A DNA stretch of 64,000 nt from Rhizobium sp. BT03 (GCF_030053155.1 NZ_CP125640.1:2108001-2172000); one strand, 5' to 3'. Shown: positions 26,306 through 35,490, counted from the stretch's first letter. Notes: generated from the sequence alone by a model not told the origin. Numbers and translations: made by a program.

Positions 26306-27325
26306 TCAGCCCCAGCACTTGTCGGTGCCTTCCTTGGTGTCGATCGACTTGACGCCGGAAACCGGCTTGTCGGTGACGAGCGAGACGCCGGTGTCGAAGA
26401 AGGACTTGCCTTCGGTCGGCTTCGGCTTTTCACCCGAGTCGGCGAACTTCTTGATCGCCTCGATACCGAGCGACGCCATCAGCAGCGGGTACTGCTGCGA
26501 GGTGGCGCCGATGACGCCTTCCTTGACCGACTTGACGCCCGGGCAACCGCCGTCGACCGAGACGATCAGCACGTTCTTTTCCATGCCGACGGCCTTCAGC
26601 GCCTGATAGGCGCCGACAGCGGCCGGCTCGTTGATCGTGTGGATGACGTTGATACCAGGATCCTTCTGCAGAAGGTTTTCCATGGCCTTGCGGCCGCCTT
26701 CTTCATTGCCGTTGGTCACGTCATGGCCGACGATGCGCTTGTCGTCTTCGTCGCCGATCTTGTCCGGGTTCTTCGGATCGATGCCGAAGCCGATCATGAA
26801 GCCCTGGTCACGGAGAACGTCGACCGTCGGCTGCGACGGTGTCAGGTCGAGGAAGCCGACCTTGGCGTCCTTGGCCTTGTCGCCCATGGTTTCCTTGGCC
26901 CACTGGCCGATCAGCTTGCCGGCGAGCAGGTTGTCGGTGGCGAAGGTGGCGTCGGCGGCATCGGCCGGCTCGAGCGGCGTGTCGAGCGCGATGACCAGCA
27001 GGCCGGCGTCGCGGGCCTTCTTGACCGCGGGCACGATGCCCTTGGTGTCCGAAGCCGTCAGCAGGATGCCCTTGGCGCCATCGGCGATGCAGCTTTCGAT
27101 CGCGGCCACCTGGCTTTCGCTGTCACCGTCGATCTTGCCGGCATAGGACTTCAGCGAAACGCCGAGTTCCTTGGCTTTGGCCGTCGCACCTTCCTTCATC
27201 TTGACGAAGAAGGGGTTGGTGTCGGTCTTGGTGATCAGGCAGGCGGAAACATCCGCCGCCATGACAGGAGCGGAAAAGGCGACACCAAGCGCCAGCGCGC
27301 CGAAAGCGAGAACAGATTTCTTCAT
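26306..27325 (-). CDS. frcB: Fructose ABC transporter periplasmic binding protein
   Basis: Captures fructose in the periplasm for FrcCA. The 339-residue protein has a signal peptide (residues 1-23, ending VMA-AD), then a CUT2 binding fold: [36 protein letters not shown] and [17 protein letters not shown]. First gene of frcBCAK, and divergent from frcR. GGGAGGA precedes the ATG. The sequence agrees closely with what I recall of S. meliloti FrcB. Confidence 0.95.
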   Translation of the reverse strand: MKKSVLAFGALALGVAFSAPVMAADVSACLITKTDTNPFFVKMKEGATAKAKELGVSLKSYAGKIDGDSESQVAAIESCIADGAKGILLTASDTKGIVPAVKKARDAGLLVIALDTPLEPADAADATFATDNLLAGKLIGQWAKETMGDKAKDAKVGFLDLTPSQPTVDVLRDQGFMIGFGIDPKNPDKIGDEDDKRIVGHDVTNGNEEGGRKAMENLLQKDPGINVIHTINEPAAVGAYQALKAVGMEKNVLIVSVDGGCPGVKSVKEGVIGATSQQYPLLMASLGIEAIKKFADSGEKPKPTEGKSFFDTGVSLVTDKPVSGVKSIDTKEGTDKCWG

Positions 27326-27440
27326 GGAACTCCTCCCAGAGTTTGCCGGCGCCGCCCCTGCGGGCCGGAATTTTAAGATATGGCACTTCGCCGTGGAGTG
27401 TTAAGCTTCCAAAGCCGTCCCGTGCCCTTGACGAGGGCAA

Positions 27441-27469
27441 TTAAGAGCGAAAAGAAATCGCCTTGTCAA
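27441..27469 (-). promoter_or_regulatory. frcB promoter
   Basis: On the minus strand TTGACA (27469-27464) and TCTTAA (27446-27441) are separated by 17 bases. It lies about 115 bases before the frcB start codon. Confidence 0.6.
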
Positions 27470-27471
27470 TA

Positions 27472-27492
27472 AATAAATCCAATTGAATTATT
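27472..27492. promoter_or_regulatory. AT-rich imperfect palindrome, candidate FrcR operator
   Basis: AATAAAT and AATTATT flank CCAATTG, next to the frcB -35 and about 60 bases before frcR. ROK repressors commonly bind AT-rich inverted repeats; the assignment is inference. Confidence 0.35.
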
Positions 27493-27552
27493 AATTCGAT
27501 GTGGCATGCTCCGTTCAAATCGGGCATAGGCCAACGATCGGGAGGAGCGGCC

Positions 27553-28800
27553 ATGTCGACCTTGGATGGACCGGAACACACGCCGGTCCCGCCGCCAATT
27601 CTAAATCCGGCCGGAGGTGCGAACCAGGTCAGGGTCCGGGCCTATAATGAACGGCTCGTGCTGTCGCTGGTGCGCCTTTACGGCGCGCTGTCGAAGGCCG
27701 ATATCGCGCGCCGCAGCGGCCTGTCGGCGCAGACCGTCTCGGTCATCATGCGGGTGCTCGAGAAGGAAGGGCTGCTGTCGCGCGGGGCGCCGGTGCGCGG
27801 CCGCGTCGGACAGCCGTCGATCCCGATGCACCTCAACCCCGACGCCGTCTATTCCTTCGGCCTGAAGATGGGCCGGCGCAGCGCCGATCTGGTGCTGATG
27901 GATTTCGTCGGCCGCATCCGCATGCAGCTGCACCGCACCTATGCCTATCCGCTGCCGCATGAAATCCTCGCCTTCGTCACGGCAGGCATCGAGGAGATCG
28001 AAAGCCGGCTCGACGACAAGCAGCGCGGCCGCATTGCCGGCCTCGGCATCGCCGCCCCCTTCGAGCTGTGGAACTGGGCCGAAGAGGTGGGCGCGCCGCC
28101 CGGCGCCATGGAGGTCTGGCGCGAGGTCGACCTGCAGGCCGACATCGTCGCGCGCGTCTCCCATCCGGTCTTCATGCAGAACGACGCGACCAGTGCCTGC
28201 GGGGCCGAACTGGTGTTCGGCGTCGGCCCGTCCTACCCGGATTTCGTCTATTTCTTCATCGGCTCCTTCATCGGCGGCGGCATCGTGCTGAACTCGGCGA
28301 TCTTCTCCGGCCGCACCGGCACGGCGGGCGCGATCGGGCCGCTGCCGGTGCGGGGCAAGAACGGCGAGACGATGCAGCTGCTCGAAATCGCCTCGATCTT
28401 CGTGCTCGAAAACATGCTGCGCGAACGCGGCATCGATCCCGAGCCGCTGTGGTATTCGGCCGACGACTGGGTGGATTTCGGCGAGCCGATGGAAACCTGG
28501 ATCCAGGACAGCGCCAAGGCGCTGGCGCAGGCGATCGTCGCGGCCGCCTCGATCGTCGATTTCAGCGCCGCCGTCATCGACGGCGGTTTTCCCCATTGGG
28601 TGCGCAGCCGCGTGGTGCAGGCGACGATCGACGAAGCCGCCAAGCTCGACCTGCAGGGCGTCGTCATGCCCGAAATCATCGAGGGCGCGGTCGGCGCCCA
28701 GGCCCGCGCCATCGGCGGCGCCAGCCTGCCGATCTTTGCGCGTTACCTCACAGACCAGAACGTACTCTTCAAGGAGGTAGACCATGCTGAAGGGACTTGA
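27553..28800 (+). CDS. frcR: ROK family repressor of the fructose locus
   Basis: A 415-residue regulator: winged helix at about residues 30-85 (LSKADIARRSGLSAQTVSVI) followed by a ROK sugar-kinase-like domain. The kinase phosphate site is degenerate, as in ROK repressors such as NagC/Mlc. It is divergent from frcBCAK, as in S. meliloti, and presumably senses an intracellular sugar. The ATG at 27553 is chosen because GGGAGGAG lies just upstream; the frame is open 18 codons further. It overlaps the next gene by 17 bases. Confidence 0.9.
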   Translation: MSTLDGPEHTPVPPPILNPAGGANQVRVRAYNERLVLSLVRLYGALSKADIARRSGLSAQTVSVIMRVLEKEGLLSRGAPVRGRVGQPSIPMHLNPDAVYSFGLKMGRRSADLVLMDFVGRIRMQLHRTYAYPLPHEILAFVTAGIEEIESRLDDKQRGRIAGLGIAAPFELWNWAEEVGAPPGAMEVWREVDLQADIVARVSHPVFMQNDATSACGAELVFGVGPSYPDFVYFFIGSFIGGGIVLNSAIFSGRTGTAGAIGPLPVRGKNGETMQLLEIASIFVLENMLRERGIDPEPLWYSADDWVDFGEPMETWIQDSAKALAQAIVAAASIVDFSAAVIDGGFPHWVRSRVVQATIDEAAKLDLQGVVMPEIIEGAVGAQARAIGGASLPIFARYLTDQNVLFKEVDHAEGT

Positions 28801-29260
28801 TCCGCTGTTGAGCCCGGAATTGCTTTTCACGCTGCGCGCCATGGGCCACGGCGACGAAATCGCCATTGTCGACGGCAATTATCCGGGTGTCGAACATGCC
28901 CGCCGGCTGATCCGGCTCGACGGCCATCATCTCGTGCCCGTCCTCAACGCCGTGCTCAGCGTGCTGCCGATCGACGATTTCGTGCCGGAAGCCATCTTCC
29001 GCTCGACCGTCAAGGCCGAGCGCGACAAGCTCGATCCGGTGCACGAGGAAATGATCGACTGCTGCGCCCGCCACGAGCCGCACCGCCAGGTGGTGCCGCT
29101 GATCGGCCCGGATTTCTACACCAGGGTGAAGGCTGCCCATGCGGTGATCCAGACCAGCGAGCCCCGGCTCTACGCCAACATCATCCTGCGCAAGGGCGTG
29201 ATCTATCCGAAAGAGCCGGGCGCCCAGGCGGCCGCCGGGGTGGATCCGTTCGTCTATTAG
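28784..29260 (+). CDS. RbsD/FucU family sugar mutarotase
   Basis: A 158-residue protein that would interconvert anomers of a sugar. It opens MLKGLDPLLSPELLFTLRAMGHGDEIAIVDGNYP, with the conserved His and Asp of the RbsD/FucU fold, and ends with YANIILRKGVI. AAGGAGG precedes the ATG, which lies inside the frcR 3' end (17-base overlap), so it is co-expressed with the regulator. Its place in the fructose locus suggests it feeds the importer or kinase; the sugar preferred (fucose, ribose or fructose) is not readable. Confidence 0.9.
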   Translation: MLKGLDPLLSPELLFTLRAMGHGDEIAIVDGNYPGVEHARRLIRLDGHHLVPVLNAVLSVLPIDDFVPEAIFRSTVKAERDKLDPVHEEMIDCCARHEPHRQVVPLIGPDFYTRVKAAHAVIQTSEPRLYANIILRKGVIYPKEPGAQAAAGVDPFVY

Positions 29261-29778
29261 GATGGATGCATCCGGGCACGGATGACCATCCAAGAAACAG
29301 GCGCTAAGAAAGCCTCATCCTGAGGCACCCCGCAGTGACCTCGAAGGACGAGGCGGATGTGCCGGCGTTCGAGGCATGCAAGGAGCAGCGTTGGAAGGTG
29401 TCCTTCGAGGCTTCGGCCTTTGGCCTACGCACCTTCAGGATGAGGGACGTAGGAGGATGCCGCGGCTCCATCGCGAGCGGCCTGCCCGTCAAGCGCGACA
29501 TTCCAGAGAGCCTTATCCTGAGGTGCCCCGCAGGGGCCTCGAAGGGTGAGGCGGGTGCGCCCACGTCCCAATTGCGGACAAGCTATCCGTTTTGCGCAGC
29601 GAAACGCCTGTCGTCTGATCAGGACAACGCGCCATTAACCTTGGAAGCTCACAACGATCTTGCGGACTTGTCGGCGCTGCGCGTTTCGGCAATTTCTGCA
29701 ATGCTTGAAAGCATATCGGGGACGATGCGGTTCTGCGAGCTGGCCATGAGGGCTCTTCACACAACAGGAGCCTGTTCT
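29261..29778. other. Intergenic region rich in palindromic repeats
   Basis: About 520 bases between the mutarotase and the GGDEF-EAL gene. Three copies of a CCTCATCCTGAGG-type repeat occupy 29313-29551. The rest, up to the CAGGAG ribosome site at 29765, should hold the promoter. The GGDEF-EAL frame is open across this region but no conserved protein is evident. Confidence 0.7.
29313..29551. repeat. Three copies of a CCTCATCCTGAGG...CCTCGAAGG repeat
   Basis: Direct copies at 29313-29353 and 29511-29551 and an inverted copy at 29401-29446. The direct form reads CCTCATCCTGAGG, then CCCCGCAG, then CCTCGAAGGRYGAGG. Two further copies lie after the GGDEF-EAL gene. Confidence 0.85.
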
Positions 29779-31326
29779 ATGCCTCGCATCCAAGCAACCA
29801 GACCCCAGATGGAGATACTGGCCTGGCTCTCGATCTTCCTGCTTCTCTTCTGCCTATCCTGGCGCTTCGATTGGCATGAGGGGCTCGATGGGTTCATCGA
29901 GCGGCATCACGACTATCCGCTGGATCACGCGCTTCTTGCCCTCAATATCTCCGGGTTTCTGGGGCTCGTTTATTCCGCGCTGCGAATCCGGGATCTTTCC
30001 AGCGAGGTCAATCGCAGACTGCAGGCCGAAAAGAACGTCGACTGGATTGCCTGCCACGACACGCTGACCGAGCTGCCCAACCGCAGATTTCTGGATTCGA
30101 TATGCGCGCAGGCGATGGCCGAGCAAAGAGCGCACGAAAGCTATGCCGTGTTCAGCATCGATCTCGACGGCTTCAAGAAGGTCAATGACCTGCTGGGACA
30201 CGATCACGGCGATGCGGTGCTGAAGACGGTTGCGCAGCGGCTTTCCGCCCTCTTTCCCCGCGAGCATGTTTTCCGCCTTGGCGGAGACGAGTTCGTCATT
30301 CTCTCGCGGCGAACCGGAAATCCCGATCTTGCCGCTTTGGCGGACCGCATCGTCAGCGTGATCGGCAAACCGTTCACCTTCAATGGTGTCGCCGTCGACC
30401 TCGGCGCCAGTGTCGGTTTCGCAGTTTATCCGGAGGATGGCAACGACCTCGCTCAAGTCATCCGGCATTCGGACTGTGCGATGTATGTGGCGAAAAAGCA
30501 GGGGCGCAATCTGGTGAAGTCCTTCCTGCCTTCGATGCAGGACGAGTTGGCGAAACGGATTCGAATAGAAAGGGATCTGCGCGCGGCGATCAGGAAGGCG
30601 GAGATCGTTCCCTATTACCAGCCGCTGGTGGACCTGAAGGCGAACAAGATTATCGGCTTCGAGGCGCTGGCACGCTGGAAGACGGCTTCCGGCGCATTCA
30701 TCCCGCCGAGCGAATTTATTCCGGTGGCGGAGGAAGCCGGCCTGATCGTCGAACTGACGGATCAGCTGCTTCGCAGCGCCTGCACCGATGCGCTTTCCTG
30801 GCCAAGCGAACTCGTCCTGTCCTTCAATCTTTCTCCGATCCAGCTGAGCGACCGGTTGCTGGGCCTCAGAATTCTCAAAATACTGGGCGAGGTCGGGCTT
30901 CCCGCGCACAGGGTCGAGCTCGAGGTGACGGAGAGCGCCATCATCCAGGACGCCGTCACGGCGCGAATCGTTCTCGACGATCTGGTGAATGCCGGGGTCA
31001 GGATTGCGCTCGACGACTTCGGAACGGGCTATTCCAGCCTCTCGCAGCTCTCCAACTACCGCTTCGACAAGATCAAGATCGACAGGAGTTTCGTCGCCTC
31101 GTTCGAGACCAACGACAAGCAGGACAAGGTGATCAAGGCCATTATCGCTCTCGGCGCCGGACTTGGCGTGACGATCACGGCCGAAGGCATCGAAGAGGAA
31201 AGCCAGCTTCAGCGGCTTCAGGATCTCGGCTGCGACATCGGCCAGGGATATCTGCTCGGCAGACCGGCGCCGATCGAGGAAATCACCGCGGATCAGATCG
31301 GCACCAGGATTTTGCAGCGCGGTTGA
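29779..31326 (+). CDS. GGDEF-EAL cyclic di-GMP protein
   Basis: A 515-residue protein with two N-terminal hydrophobic segments, a GGDEF domain (active site GGDEF near residue 168) and an EAL domain (FEAL near residue 294). All principal phosphodiesterase motifs are present: ETVE-type EVTESAI, ALDDFGTGYSS, KIDRSFV and AEGIEEESQ. It could therefore make or, more likely, break cyclic di-GMP. CAGGAG precedes the ATG at 29779. The gene is bracketed by palindromic repeats and has no co-oriented partner. Confidence 0.92.
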   Translation: MPRIQATRPQMEILAWLSIFLLLFCLSWRFDWHEGLDGFIERHHDYPLDHALLALNISGFLGLVYSALRIRDLSSEVNRRLQAEKNVDWIACHDTLTELPNRRFLDSICAQAMAEQRAHESYAVFSIDLDGFKKVNDLLGHDHGDAVLKTVAQRLSALFPREHVFRLGGDEFVILSRRTGNPDLAALADRIVSVIGKPFTFNGVAVDLGASVGFAVYPEDGNDLAQVIRHSDCAMYVAKKQGRNLVKSFLPSMQDELAKRIRIERDLRAAIRKAEIVPYYQPLVDLKANKIIGFEALARWKTASGAFIPPSEFIPVAEEAGLIVELTDQLLRSACTDALSWPSELVLSFNLSPIQLSDRLLGLRILKILGEVGLPAHRVELEVTESAIIQDAVTARIVLDDLVNAGVRIALDDFGTGYSSLSQLSNYRFDKIKIDRSFVASFETNDKQDKVIKAIIALGAGLGVTITAEGIEEESQLQRLQDLGCDIGQGYLLGRPAPIEEITADQIGTRILQRG

Positions 31327-31455
31327 TGGGGCAGGCACGCCGCCCTCTCTCCGGGTGGTTGCTGAGCGGCCGAGCGGGTTGCCGTTGATCGGTGCCATGC
31401 AGAGTGGCCGTTGGCACAGCACCTTCCGGCGACACAAGCGCGACCTCCCTCCGCT

Positions 31456-31554
31456 CTCATCCTGAGGTGCCCCGCAGGGGCCTCGAAGGACGAGGGCGGC
31501 CACCGGCGTCTTCTCGGCAAGCCTCCGGCCTGCGCACCTCATCAGGATGAGGGC
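31456..31554. repeat. Two facing copies of the CCTCATCCTGAGG repeat
   Basis: CTCATCCTGAGGTGCCCCGC at 31456 onward and an inverted end (GCGCACCTCATCAGGATGAGG, about 31532-31554). They separate the convergent GGDEF-EAL and racemase genes. Confidence 0.85.
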
Positions 31555-31561
31555 TGAACGC

Positions 31562-32599
31562 TCAAATCTCCCCCGCCGATGGTCCCCAGACATCCGTCAG
31601 CGCAAAGCCTGCGGGATGCGGGTCGAAGGGGTCGAGAGCCACCTGGGTCAGGCCGAAGGTGAAGCCGCGGCCGGTGATCGTCGGGATGACGGCGGGGCGG
31701 CCCGCCACCTCGGTCACCGCCTGCAGCCCGACCTCGAACTCGGAGCCGATGATCGATTTCGAGGTGAAGACATCGCCGACCTTGGCCCTACCGCGGGCAT
31801 GGAGCGCGGCGAGATTGGCGGAATTGCCGGTGCCGCAGGGTGAGCGGTCGGCCCGGCCCGGCCACATGGTGGTGCAGGTGCGCACCGTGCCGTCGGTCTC
31901 GGTATCGCGGAACATCACATAGGCGACGCCTGAGATCGCCGGGATCTCGGGATGGACGACCTTGATGTCGCGGTTGATCAGTTCTTTCAGGATCATGCCG
32001 GCCTGGACGAGGCCGGCGGCATTGGCCTTCTCGATCGTCAACCCGATCTGGCCGACATCGACCAGCGCATAGAAGATGCCGCCATAGCAGAGATCGGCTT
32101 TGATCCTGCCCCAATGCGGCGTGTCGATCTCGACATCAAGCTGATGCACGAAGGACGGCACCATGGTGAGCCTGACCTTCTCGCAGCGGCCGTCGCGGCA
32201 GGTTGCCGTCGCCTTGACGAGGCCGGCGGCGGTTTCGAGCGTCACGATCGTCTCCGGCTCCTGCATCTCGACGATGCCGGATTCGAGCAGCGCCGTCGTC
32301 ACGCAGATCGAGTTCGAGCCGGAGCTCGCATGCGCCTGGTCGGGCTGCAGGATGATGAAGGCGGCGTCCGCTTCCGGATGCCTTGCCGGCAGCAGCAGGT
32401 TGACCGAGCCGATCGGCGCGCCGCGCGGCTCCAGGCAGAGGAAGCGGCGCAGCTCGTCGCCCTTCGGATCGGTGTTCAGCCAGTGCAGCTGGGCGGCGAT
32501 GGTTTCACCGGGAATTTTCGGGACGCCGCCGATCGCGACGCGGCCGATTTCGCCTTCGGCATGGACATCCAGCAGCTGGATCGTGCGCTTCCATCTCAT
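31562..32599 (-). CDS. Proline racemase superfamily enzyme (hydroxyproline epimerase/dehydratase type)
   Basis: A 345-residue enzyme of the proline racemase fold. The second catalytic cysteine is present (Cys255 in SPCGTGNSA), but the first, normally in MCGH, is Ser93 in SSGSNS. A Ser/Cys pair is known in 4-hydroxyproline 2-epimerases and 3-hydroxyproline dehydratases rather than true proline racemases. The FAD amino-acid dehydrogenase 53 bases upstream fits a pathway in which a D-hydroxyproline product is oxidised. Which activity applies is not settled. Confidence 0.85.
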   Translation of the reverse strand: MRWKRTIQLLDVHAEGEIGRVAIGGVPKIPGETIAAQLHWLNTDPKGDELRRFLCLEPRGAPIGSVNLLLPARHPEADAAFIILQPDQAHASSGSNSICVTTALLESGIVEMQEPETIVTLETAAGLVKATATCRDGRCEKVRLTMVPSFVHQLDVEIDTPHWGRIKADLCYGGIFYALVDVGQIGLTIEKANAAGLVQAGMILKELINRDIKVVHPEIPAISGVAYVMFRDTETDGTVRTCTTMWPGRADRSPCGTGNSANLAALHARGRAKVGDVFTSKSIIGSEFEVGLQAVTEVAGRPAVIPTITGRGFTFGLTQVALDPFDPHPAGFALTDVWGPSAGEI

Positions 32600-32652
32600 A
32601 GAAGAAACTCCGGTTCAGAGGTGACGGGCGACGCCGCCATCGACAGTAAATC

Positions 32653-33903
32653 CTAATATCGGTCTATGCGGAACGGGGTGATGTCGAGGGACGGTTTGAG
32701 CCCGGTCACCATATCGCCGATCAGCCGCGCTGTCGTTGCGGCATAAGTCAGGCCGAGATGGCCGTGGCCGGTCGCATAGAAGACACCCGGCATCTTCGAC
32801 GACGGCGAGATGATCGGGATGGTATCGGGCAGCGCCGGGCGATGGCCCATCCAGTCCGTCGCCTCTTCGAGCTTCAGGCCGGGCAGCGCGCGCTGGGCAT
32901 GGCGCACCAGCACCCGCGGGCGGCGGAAATCCGGCGCCGCGTCGAGGCCGGCGAGTTCGACATTGCCGCCGACGCGAATACCGCCCGCCGTCGGCGTCAC
33001 CATGAAGGCGCGCGCCGGCCAGATTACCGAATAGCGCATGGAGATGCCCGGCTTCATGATCTGGGTGTGATAGCCGCGCTCGGTTTCGAGCGGGATCGGC
33101 TCGCCGAGCTTTTCGGCGAGGAAGCGGGTGTGGACGCCGGCGGCAAGCACGACGGAACCGGCCTCGATGCGGCCGCCATCTTCGAGGAGAACGACGGCGG
33201 TGCCATCGCCCTTGCGCTCGATATTCCGCACGGTGCCGGAGACGAAGGCCGCACCCGCAGCTTTGGCCGCCTCGGCGAGTTTGACCACCAGCTGATAGGG
33301 ATCGCGGATCGACTTGTTGTCGGGCAGCAGCACGGCCTTGGCGATCGAAGGCGAAAGGGCCGGCTCACAATATTGGATGGCGCCGTCGCTCAACACTTCG
33401 AATTCGAGACCGTAGCGCTGCATCATGGCGATATGGCCGCGATCGGCGGCAAATTCCGCCTCGGTCTCATAGATCGCCAGACACCCCTCCTCGGTCATCA
33501 GCTCGGGCGCGCCGATTGCCTCGAGCATCTGCCTGAAATCGCCGAGCGCCTGTTGCGACAGGCTCATGCCGGCATCCTCGATCGCTCGGAGGCGCGACGG
33601 GCGGCCGGCGGCAAGGAAGCGCAGGAACCAGGGCAGCATCTTCGCCGCATAGGAGGGCCGCAGCCAGACCGGACCTTCCGGATCGAGCAGCCAGCCTGGC
33701 ATTTTCCTCCAGGTCGAAGGGCCGGAACCGGCGGCGAAATCGAGCGCGATGCTTGCCATATTGCCGAATGAGGTGCCGCGCCCCGGCTCGCCCTTGTCGA
33801 CCAGCGTCACCGCAAGCCCGCGCCGCTGCAGTTCGAAGGCGATCGAGGCGCCGATCACGCCTGCGCCGACGACAACCACGCTTTTCTTCGTCTCATCCAC
33901 CAT
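32653..33903 (-). CDS. FAD-dependent D-amino acid dehydrogenase (DadA-like)
   Basis: A 416-residue flavoprotein with the N-terminal dinucleotide-binding motif VVVVGAGVIGASIAFELQRRG and the C-terminal FAD segment GVFYATGHGHLGLTYAATTA, which is typical of DadA-type oxidases. It probably oxidises a D-amino acid such as cis-4-hydroxy-D-proline, given the racemase-fold gene directly downstream on the same strand. The start ATG is at 33903. It likely heads a two-gene catabolic operon; no matching transporter is adjacent. Confidence 0.88.
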   Translation of the reverse strand: MVDETKKSVVVVGAGVIGASIAFELQRRGLAVTLVDKGEPGRGTSFGNMASIALDFAAGSGPSTWRKMPGWLLDPEGPVWLRPSYAAKMLPWFLRFLAAGRPSRLRAIEDAGMSLSQQALGDFRQMLEAIGAPELMTEEGCLAIYETEAEFAADRGHIAMMQRYGLEFEVLSDGAIQYCEPALSPSIAKAVLLPDNKSIRDPYQLVVKLAEAAKAAGAAFVSGTVRNIERKGDGTAVVLLEDGGRIEAGSVVLAAGVHTRFLAEKLGEPIPLETERGYHTQIMKPGISMRYSVIWPARAFMVTPTAGGIRVGGNVELAGLDAAPDFRRPRVLVRHAQRALPGLKLEEATDWMGHRPALPDTIPIISPSSKMPGVFYATGHGHLGLTYAATTARLIGDMVTGLKPSLDITPFRIDRY

Positions 33904-33984
33904 GCATCAACCCACCCAGACGGCAGACAGAATTGCCGCTCGCCACTCTGATATATCAGATCCGTGGTGATGCCTATGGAATTT

Positions 33985-35262
33985 TTACTGGCTTTCCGGC
34001 AGGCCGGCGCCGACGCTGTCGCCGACCGAGCCGACGGTATTGTCGACCGACCGGCCGAGGCGCTTCAGCTGGGCATCGTAATTGCGGCGGGTGCGCGGAT
34101 CGAAGATGGCGATCGGCGTGCTGACGGCGACGCTGACGGCACTTCCGGCCGTCTGGGCAGCGCCCATCGCTACCGCGCCGACGGCTTCGCCGAGGCCGAC
34201 ATTGGAATCGGTGATCGTCTGGCCGGCGATCAGCCGGTCGCCGATCAGCTTCACCACTTCGGGGCTCTCGGCGAATTTGCCGTGGTTCAGCCGGTCGCCG
34301 CCCTTGAGCTTGGTGAGATCGAGCACGGTGATGCCGGCCGCCTCGAGCTTGCTGCGATAGGGTTCGGCGGAAGGATCGATCTGGCCGAGGCGATCGACAT
34401 TGCCGGAGATGCGCCGCGACAGCGCCAGCGCCCGGTCGTCCCTGGAGACGAAGATGGTGAAGTGCGGCTTGTCCTTGCCGAGGCTGACGAACTGGCGGCC
34501 GAAGACGTCGACATCGAGATCCGGCGAGGCGAGGATGACATTATTGATCTTCGACGCGACGTGGCCGTTGCGGATCGCCATTTGTCTCAGCGCTTCGACG
34601 GTGAGCCAGGTGCCCATCGAATGCGCCATGATGGTGACGTCGCTGACGGCGGGATTGGCGGCGGTGCGGGTCAGCAGTTCTTCCAGCGCATCGCGGGAAT
34701 AATTGGTGCTTTCCTTGTCGTAATTGTAATCGAAGATGCTGGCGCGCGAGGGCCAGGTGAAGACGACGGGCGCGACGTCGGCATGCGAATCATGGACGAT
34801 CTGCGCGAAGCGGTAGACGGCATCCTCATAACGATTGTTGAAACCGTGCACGAAGATCAGCACCCGGCGGCTTTTCGGCATATGGCCCTTCAGCCAGCTC
34901 TCGCCCGCCCGCTCGCCTTGGAGCGGATCGACGGACACGGTGACGAAATCGCGTAAGGGATCGGCCGGCAGCCGCTTTGGCCATTGCACCTGGCCGACCT
35001 TGCGATTGGCCTCCGGCGGGATCGAGACATCGACGGCATTGACGGTGAGCCCGGTGCCGCGTTCGCCTGAAAAAAGCACGGCGGGATTGTCGTCGGCCGC
35101 GCGCGTCGTAGCGACGAGAAGATCGACCTTCGAGGTGCCGGGCGGCACGCTGCCGGCCGCCTGCATGACGCCCACCGGCCTGCCGCCGCAGCCGGCAAGC
35201 GTAAACGCCGCCAGCAGAAGACCTGTCAGAGCCGCCCGCGGGCCGCGCCATTTGCCGATCAT
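33985..35262 (-). CDS. DUF900 alpha/beta hydrolase lipoprotein
   Basis: A 425-residue predicted lipoprotein. The lipobox TLAGC puts the acylated cysteine at residue 25. The hydrolase core contains LIFVHGFNNRYEDAVYRFAQI and the nucleophile motif IMAHSMGTW, typical of DUF900 proteins, which are widespread in rhizobia but lack a known substrate. The C-terminal 60 residues are Gly/Ala/Val-rich. The ATG at 35262 is chosen because GGAG lies seven bases before it; an in-frame TTG at 35268 is too close to that site. Confidence 0.88.
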   Translation of the reverse strand: MIGKWRGPRAALTGLLLAAFTLAGCGGRPVGVMQAAGSVPPGTSKVDLLVATTRAADDNPAVLFSGERGTGLTVNAVDVSIPPEANRKVGQVQWPKRLPADPLRDFVTVSVDPLQGERAGESWLKGHMPKSRRVLIFVHGFNNRYEDAVYRFAQIVHDSHADVAPVVFTWPSRASIFDYNYDKESTNYSRDALEELLTRTAANPAVSDVTIMAHSMGTWLTVEALRQMAIRNGHVASKINNVILASPDLDVDVFGRQFVSLGKDKPHFTIFVSRDDRALALSRRISGNVDRLGQIDPSAEPYRSKLEAAGITVLDLTKLKGGDRLNHGKFAESPEVVKLIGDRLIAGQTITDSNVGLGEAVGAVAMGAAQTAGSAVSVAVSTPIAIFDPRTRRNYDAQLKRLGRSVDNTVGSVGDSVGAGLPESQ

Positions 35263-35365
35263 GATCAAACTCCAACCGGTTCGCGCACCGACAGGCGGCG
35301 CCCGTTCAAATAGGCTGACGACGGCTGCGGAGTCAAATTGCGTAGAAGGAAGAGCTTGATTGGGA

Positions 35366-35490
35366 AAACGAAAAGAGCCTGGCGCGGGAGGAGGTGCGCC
35401 AGGCTCTTGATCCTGACTGACAACTGGGAGGAGGAGTGTTGTCAGTCCGATGTAAGAGCGCTGGGAGGAGGAGTGCGCTGCTTACGAAGA
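35366..35490 (-). ncRNA. Alpha-r14 'cuckoo' small RNA with three anti-Shine-Dalgarno loops
   Basis: Read on the minus strand, three consecutive hairpins each display CCTCCTCCC or CTCCTCCTCCC in the loop. Hairpin 1 pairs 35475-35485 with 35452-35461; hairpin 2 pairs 35438-35447 with 35415-35424; hairpin 3 has perfect 13-base arms (35396-35408 with 35373-35385) followed by TTCGTTTT and so is also the terminator. Three hairpins with the conserved anti-Shine-Dalgarno motif define the alpha-r14 (cuckoo) family of Rhizobiales. These RNAs are thought to pair with ribosome-binding sites or titrate proteins. The exact 5' end is not visible. Confidence 0.87.

Noticed and set aside
29335-29778. Longer start for the GGDEF-EAL protein
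   Set aside because: The extension is made of palindromic repeat DNA; CAGGAG precedes the ATG at 29779.
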